Source: Erythroxylum novogranatense (taxonomy: Eukaryota > Streptophyta > Magnoliopsida > Malpighiales > Erythroxylaceae). Taken from it: 64,000 nt of DNA. The position numbers and the translations under genes were made by a program. The stretch lies in the NCBI GenBank assembly GCA_029891385.1, contig CM057228.1:64672523-64736522 (forward strand), read 5' to 3'. Position 1 is the stretch's first letter. Each line of letters starts with the position of its first letter. Under the pieces are notes generated by a model. That model made no database searches. It had not been told where the DNA came from and saw only the letters and a list, made by a program, of their open reading frames with translations. Positions 58,401 through 64,000 of this stretch are shown in pieces.

Positions 58401-58955
58401 ACTCTAGGACTCGACTACGTGAGCCAGATAGGCCTCACAACCTCCCTGCATCAATCTCAGGGCACTCAAAAAGGAAATCATCCTCGCTGGCACTGCCTGA
58501 CTAACTCCTCGAAAAATAACCCTGGGCTGACCAGGAGACTCCAATACAACCTCCTTGGTATAACAGTCCATAATAGCCCTATGCGCAGTCAACCAATCCA
58601 TCCCCAATATCACGTCAATCTCCCTCAGAGGAAAAATGATCAGATCGGCACTCAAAACTGCTCGGTCGATTTGAACCGGACACCCTATACAAACCTCTCC
58701 CAATACAGTCGTACTACCTAGAGGTGTACTTACCTCTAACCTATACTGTAACCTCTGCCTATCCCCATGCAGTCTACATGCTAAATCCGGTGATATGAAA
58801 GAATGAGTGGATTCAGGATCCAACAATGCATATGCTTCAAAACCAGAAATCAGAAGCATACCCGCAACGACATCCGGAGAATCCTGAGCTTCCTGCCGCG
58901 TCATGGCATAGACCACGGCCCGAGATCGCTGTCCGCTTCGGTCCCTCGACCTCAT
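55468..58955 (-). pseudogene. Gypsy pol with chromodomain, broken (reverse strand)
   Basis: Order on the - strand: protease (58955-58404, ALLDPESTHSFIS, with Glu where Gly is expected in the active-site loop); a one-base frameshift near 58405; reverse transcriptase (58390-57611, [19 protein letters not shown] and FIDD); TAG 57611-57613 where the sister copy has Trp; RNase H (57595-57008); frameshift; integrase (57011-56058, HHCC finger with one Cys changed to Phe, then SDRDPRFTSRFW and FHPQTDGQSERT); frameshift; C-terminal domain (55975-55643). A chromodomain follows stop 55643-55645 and is cut again by TGA 55580-55582. It is close to functional length, but no single product is possible. Confidence 0.92.
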
Positions 58956-59004
58956 CAGACCCTCTCGCTCGGCCTCGGCCTCTGATCCGATCCACCTCCA
59001 CGGC

Positions 59005-59936
59005 TCACAGATCGTGGTATTCTTTCGATCTTTCAGTCATAGTAGACTGGGCTCCCAAAGTCTTTGGACAGTTTCTAACCAGGTGGTCCATCGAGCCACA
59101 CCTCAAACAGGCTCCAGACAACCATCGACACTCTCCACTGTGCCTCTTGTCACAATGCTCGCATAAAGGAACAGACTGCCCTGAAACTCTGGCACTGCCG
59201 CCACCACTACCAGTCTGTACAAATCTGCCTCTCTGCCCATGACCAGTCTGTCTAGCCCCTCCTGTGGATCTGAAGGGCCTACTCTGACGCTTGCTGTACC
59301 CTCTGCCAGCACTGCCCTGGCTATCACTAGATCTCTTAATCCTGGTCCCCTGACTAGTCTCAGTCATACGCTGTCTCAGTAGCTGCTCTATCCTCACAGT
59401 AGAAGCCCTCAGCTCAATGAAATTACCCATGTCAGACCTGGCCAATAGGGTACGGATCTCCAGATTGAGTCTGCCCTCAAAACGCCGACACCTGTCAGCC
59501 TCAGTAGCAACCAATGTAGAATCATAGACCATTAGCTCGTTGAACCGCACCTCATAGTTGGCCACGGTCAACTGTCCCTTTCTCATCTCTAAGAACTCCT
59601 GCAACTTCATTTCCAGATAGACCTTGGGCATGTAATTGTCCTTGAAGGCCCTCAGAAAATCATCCCATGTCGATTATGCGGGGCCCGTGGTACCGCCGGA
59701 GCAGCCTTCCACCACTGATATGCAGGACCCTTTAGCAAAGAGATGGCATAATCAAACCTCTCCTCAGGGTCGCAATCCATCTGATTGAGGACTCTCTCAG
59801 TCCTCTCTAGCCATCCCTCAGCCTCCGCAGGGTCGGTGCTGCCATAGAAGTCAACCGCCCCCTGCTTACGCAGTCGGTCGTATCTCTGTTCCCGTCTCAC
59901 AGGAACTCGAGGAGGCAACTCCTCTGAATGAGGCAC
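59005..59936 (-). pseudogene. Gypsy gag, broken (reverse strand)
   Basis: The first part (59936-59652) contains PPRVPVRREQRYDRL, FYGSTDPAEAEGWLERTERV and LLKGPAYQWWKAA, the classic capsid N-terminal region. A frameshift near 59660-59690 precedes the second part (59631-59005) with YMPKVYLEMKLQEFLEM, the capsid C-terminal region and a zinc knuckle CLRCGSMDHLVRNC, itself preceded by CEHCDKRHSGEC. Another small frame change leads into the protease. This is the better preserved of the two Tekay-like gags. Confidence 0.9.
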
Positions 59937-60099
59937 GGGAGACTCCCTACTAGCTCCTACCGATTCCAGGTCAGCTGGTAACTCAACTCGATCTCCAAGG
60001 ACGGATGACCTAAAACAGACAAGAAATTCCGATCAGTTCTGCTATTCTTACAGTGATTCCAGCCTAAAATACACTATGCCCAAAAGATGCCTAACCATG

Positions 60100-60110
60100 C
60101 TCTGATACCA
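60100..60110 (-). other. tRNA-iMet primer binding site (reverse strand)
   Basis: On the - strand TGGTATCAGAG is followed by CATGGTTAG, five nt inside the 5' LTR end at 60116. Confidence 0.85.
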
Positions 60111-60115
60111 CTTAA

Positions 60116-62436
60116 TATAGCGCCCCCTTACCGTAGGGTACACATCGGGACGCCCGAAGGTCGCTCCGACACGTATCCCACGATAAAGGTGCACTACCAG
60201 AGAATCCCGCTAATAATCCACATGGCATCGCAATAATTAAAACCATAATATATCAAAAATCAGTAAAATTTTCAAATCCAAAATGGTCATGATACAGTCA
60301 TCCAATATCAGAATAGACAAGTCTATCAGTCCCCTAAACAAAACCAAAAAGGAAACTGATACAAGCGTCTATACTAAGTCATCTGCAAAAGTCCAACCCA
60401 GCTGACCGACCTGTGTGCCATTGCTTCTCTTGCCAAAGACTTTCAAGACGGCGAGAAAAGACTATCTCCGGAGCTAGGAGTCTACTCTATCGATCCTGAA
60501 AAATATATTGCAATTTTGGGTGAGTTTGAGAACTCAGTGAGAAACCATCATCGATGGTTCACTCAAATCATGCGTTACGCAGATTGCGTACAGCATGGCA
60601 CAGTAAGATACAATTAGTGTGTAACAATTTACAGTAACCTATAACAGTTTGCAGTGTCAATTAACAATTTACAATAGCATATAACAATTTACAGTAGCAT
60701 ATAACAATTTACAGTGAATCATCCCATCACGTAGTTAGTCAGTGTCACAAATCAGTTAATCATGAAGCTGCAATGCATATGAGACTCTTTTCTAGTTATT
60801 CAGTATTGTGCCCAAGTGCTCGGTCAAGATTGATGGGGACGATCAGGATTTCTCCCTCGGGCTCGAGGCCTGGTCAATGCGAAGGTTCGAGCTCGAGGCT
60901 CTTTTCAAAGGATAATAGCAACTTGGGTCACATGTCCATTATCTGATCATGCATTTATGCATGTAATGCAGTGTTCAGTAATTCAGTGTATGGCTATAAA
61001 AGCCCAGTATTGCATTTCTCAGTGTCATGCAGTAGTCCAATCTTGAAATTCAGTTCAATTTTCTCAATTCAAACTCCCTATAACAATTCCCTATTCATTG
61101 GGTCAAAACCTCCATTGAAAACCTCAATTAAAACTCCAATTGTCTCAATTCAAAACTTAGGTCACACTATGAACCATAATTGACCTTATTCTCTATGAAT
61201 CAATACCATTCAAATTAAATTCTAACTTCCACAATTATCCTCAATTATAGACCTCTTTCCCTAGTTCATAACGAATCGAGAATCACCTCAATCGGAGGTC
61301 TATACCATCAATTATGCCCAATCAATTAAAATCAACCTATCAGAATTTCTATCCCTCGACGCGACCTACGGCCGCTCGACGCGACGTGAAGTAGTCCATT
61401 CGTTGCAACGTGGAGACCGCTCGTCGCGACGAATAAATCCACGCTCGTCGCGACGTCCAGCCGAGCTCGTTGCGACGAATAAATTAATTATTCGTCGCGA
61501 CGAAGCCCTCACGCCTCTACGCGCTTGTCGCGACGTACGAAGGCCCGATCGATTTCTGCCATTACTGCTCTTTAAGCTCAACATTTAATACCCTAACTAC
61601 TCAATCAACCATGATAAATGCCATAAATGCATGGAACAACCATTAATAACAACATTAAAGCCATAAATACTTACCAATCACAGCCTCAAACCACAAATCC
61701 CTCAAATCACCGTAAACCCTAAAATCTTTCAAACTCAACGATAAACCACTCTCAAACCTTCTCAACCTTCATCAATCACAGTAAACAAGTTAGCCTAGCA
61801 CAATGAGAAGAAAACCATAAGGAAAGATCGAAGAATCCTCACCTATGGAAGAATCGAAGAACACCGTGGGAGGAGAAGAGAAGAAAATGATTTTGCCTTA
61901 GGAAAATTTTCTAACTTTCAAACCTAGGCTATTTATAGACATAAGTCTCCAAATCAGTTCAAATTCCAGTCTCTAAATTTCAATGGCTCAACATTTTTAT
62001 TTCCTAACAGTATAACTCTAATTTTTCCATTGCCATTGGACAATTCTTTCAGTGCTATATAGTCAATCGGTCTGTCACTCCAAAATTTCTAGTCTAGGCA
62101 TTTTCTCCCGAATATCCCAAAAATTTTCTATAAGCCACTATCAATTATCAATTACACTCAAACTATTCTAAATCAGTCATTCAAGCCCACTTACTCCTAA
62201 TTTCTCAATCAATCATAATCCAGTCAGTTTTCAGCTCACAATCCAATCAATTCATACTCACAATTAAAATGCTGGAAAATCATGAATGCATGTACCTATA
62301 AATAAATGCACATGTAATAAACCTGTTCCTCTATAATTAGAGGCCAGTGACATGCTCAACCAGTAAATGCAATGAAACCTATCAGTATGACCCAATATTA
62401 CCATAATGCCCTTGCTAACAGTAACGGGATGTTACA
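60116..62436 (-). repeat. 5' LTR of reverse-strand gypsy element
   Basis: 2,321 bp, collinear with 53178-55454. It has a TATA box at 61930-61937, an acceptor-like site at 60496-60497, a hairpin at 60543-60559 and a palindrome array at 61355-61545. It has one or two more words than the 3' LTR, visible as an extra segment at about 61357-61400. Confidence 0.92.
61355..61545. repeat. CTCGTCGCGACG palindrome array
   Basis: Seven to eight words (CTCGACGCGACCT, CTCGACGCGACGT, TTCGTTGCAACGT, CTCGTCGCGACGA and others). Here too copy number differs between the two LTRs of one element. Confidence 0.82.
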
Positions 62437-62443
62437 ATTACAA

Positions 62444-63326
62444 TGCTTATAATATGATATATGAATACACGAGAAGGGGGGGGGGGCTTGAATTGTGTAT
62501 TCCTCTTTTTTAAAAAAAATCTAAAAAAAACGTTTTGCTAATAACAAGTTTTTTTCACAAAAATTTCGGTAAATTCGAATTAATCAAAACCTTGAAAAAC
62601 TTGTTTTGAAATCTAAGTAATAACAAAACTTTGAACTTAAAGAAAGATAGAGTAGAGAGAAATCGACACAGCAATTTTTTACTGGTTCACCCCAAACCAT
62701 GGGCTACATCCAGTCCTTAGAAGTCTTTCTGAGATTTCACTTTTTCTTCAATATTTACAAGTATTCTTTCTGAGCCTCTTTAGGTCTCTACACTCAGTAT
62801 TCTTTTACTCTTAGCCTCTGCAGGCTGTCTGTACAACTTTCTTACAAAAGTGTTTGAACTCTGTTACAGTAACACTAGCTCTTAGCTAATTCGCACAATA
62901 ATCTCACAAACAAGCTTTTTCGTTTGCATATACGTAACTTAACTAACTTTTCAATCTTCAACTTCGACTCATATTTATAGCCTTCGTCTGCAACTGCTTC
63001 TTGATTTTTGCTTCTTGAATCTTGAAAGAAACGGTTAATCATTTGAGTTCTGTAACTAACTCGAACTGATTCTTGCGTCTACTTTTCTTTCTTTGTCTGC
63101 TTTTGAATTCTTCGTCTGCTTTTCATTTCTGCGTCTGCTTTTCACTTCTTAAATCGCTTTTCATTTCTGCGTCATTTTTTTTTTACAAATCGCTTTTATA
63201 CCTTCGCTTTTCACTTCTCCATCTGCTTTTCATTTCTGCGTTTGTTTTTTACTTCTGCGTCTGCTTTTTACTTCTTCTTTGTTATTAATCAAAATCATAT
63301 ATATGTAAAGTCATTTTGACTCATCA
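62444..63326 (-). mobile_element. Ty1/copia 3' LTR (reverse strand)
   Basis: On the - strand the unit starts TGATGAGTCAAAATGAC right after a polypurine tract and ends ATATTATAAGCA. The polypurine tract and its context (CATCAAAAAGGGGGAGAT, 63327-63345) are the well-known form found before copia 3' LTRs in plants. A run of 11 G at about 62475-62485 and repeated TTTTCATTTCTGCGTCTGC words (63100-63270) lie inside. The rest of the element is beyond the window. Confidence 0.7.
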
Positions 63327-64000
63327 ATCTCCCCCTTTTTGATGATAACAAATCGTATAGGTAAAAAGAAAAAACTTATCTTCAAAACATATCTTCATGT
63401 GTGTTCTTTTGACTTCTTCATTATTCTTCCTCTCTCTCCCCTTATCTTTTTCATCGACTCCTTCAATCACAACCTTTGAGACTCTTTGATTGCTGCCTTC
63501 CATTCTCTTCTCCCCCTATTTGTTATAATTAAAAGTGATCAATGACGATGACTCTTCATCAGTTTTGTCATCATCTCCTTCATTTCATTCATCATCTCCT
63601 TTAGTTCTTTGACTTCTCAACGTAAGTGCCTGATTTTAGCTTGGGAGTCAAACTATGAGGAGAGTTGATCATCATCCACTAAGGGTTCTATGAACGCAAT
63701 TGTAGTAGCATATGCGTCTGAGGATGGAATGTAATCTTCTACAATCTCAAAAGTTGGTGGATGAACGGATAGATTAGGCTACGAAAGATCTAAATCATAA
63801 GGAGCAGGTAGCATGAGCACTTGTCTTCCTTGCAGGGGTATGGCTTCAGCTTGAATAGACAGTGTATTAGTAGTGGCCTAATATGCATTACTGTCTGCAC
63901 AAGGGATTCAATAAATGTCCCTGTAATCAGTCTTCCCCCTACTGGACAGTATTCATTCTTATCTGTAAAACTACAACCAGCTCTGTCAGTTTTCTCCTTT
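63327..64000 (-). mobile_element. Copia internal region, 3' part, with coiled-coil remnant
   Basis: The polypurine tract at 63327-63345 is followed (toward higher coordinates, upstream in the element) by non-coding DNA. A short minus-strand stretch at 63649-63539 reads DSQAKIRHLR, stop (63617-63619), then EVKELKEMMNEMKEMMTKLM, a heptad-patterned remnant. Similar coiled-coil sequence occurs downstream of pol in some plant copia lineages. No other domain is visible before the window ends. Confidence 0.45.

Larger units (their letters stand above)
53178..62436 (-). mobile_element. Complete Ty3/gypsy chromovirus (Tekay/Del-like), reverse strand
   Basis: LTRs at 60116-62436 (5') and 53178-55454 (3') are about 2.3 kb. 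ATTAC flanks both sides (53173-53177 and 62437-62441), a perfect 5-bp target duplication. The primer site, gag, pol and polypurine tract are in the correct minus-strand order. It belongs to the same superfamily lineage as the element at 26708 but to another subfamily, since its LTRs are closer to the solo LTR at 1761. In the first 165 bp the two LTRs differ at about 5 sites. Gag and pol are interrupted by a few stops and frameshifts, fewer than in the element at 26708. Confidence 0.93.

Overview
This is plant nuclear DNA, almost certainly from a eudicot. It is AT-rich, has one intron-rich host gene, and the rest is layered transposable elements with plant signatures: Ty3/gypsy elements with an initiator-Met-tRNA primer site and a chromodomain, Athila-type gag with an Asp-tRNA primer site, a CACTA element, hAT elements and Ty1/copia elements. 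I cannot name the species. No rRNA or tRNA gene, CRISPR array or bacterial-style operon was seen.

The only intact-looking gene is on the + strand at 12656-23202. It is a 12-exon gene for a 473-residue EXS-domain membrane protein (ERD1/XPR1/SYG1 family) with no SPX domain. All exons join in frame, and one intron uses a GC-AG splice pair. Intron 5 holds a decayed Ty1/copia element (14539-17631), intron 7 a foldback MITE (about 19355-19880), and intron 10 a 57-bp perfect inverted repeat (22254-22408).

Left of the gene (1-12180) are minus-strand Athila-type remnants: LTR-like DNA, a tRNA-Asp primer site and a gag fragment. They are split by a gypsy solo LTR (1761-4587). An AT-rich intergenic stretch with LTR and MITE scraps follows.

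Right of the gene, a CACTA element (24060-38024, TSD tgt) carries inside it a complete but coding-dead Ty3/gypsy chromovirus of the Tekay/Del type (26708-36819, TSD gttgt). Next come a decayed hAT transposase (39050-39970), a 187-bp hAT MITE with an 8-bp TSD (41089-41275), tandem repeats, a gypsy gag remnant (43110-43800) and several Athila-like LTR and ORF1/gag remnants (43830-53177). The last Athila gag is split by a second Tekay-like element on the - strand (53178-62436, TSD attac), followed 7 bases later by a Ty1/copia LTR on the - strand (62444-63326) whose internal region runs off the window.

The most interesting signal is inside the LTRs. The five Tekay-like LTRs each carry an array of GC-rich palindromic words (CTCGTCGCGACGAG type), often separated by 11-nt spacers of unrelated sequence, giving a period of about 24 bp. 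In the diverged solo LTR the word is changed symmetrically to CTCGCCGCGGCGAG, so self-complementarity is kept while the sequence is not. Unrelated Athila-like LTRs carry analogous arrays of different palindromic words (CACGATCGTG/CATGATCATG type). The Tekay-like LTRs also share a conserved 3' splice-site-like sequence with a hairpin just upstream. A matching 5' splice site is present in three of the five copies.
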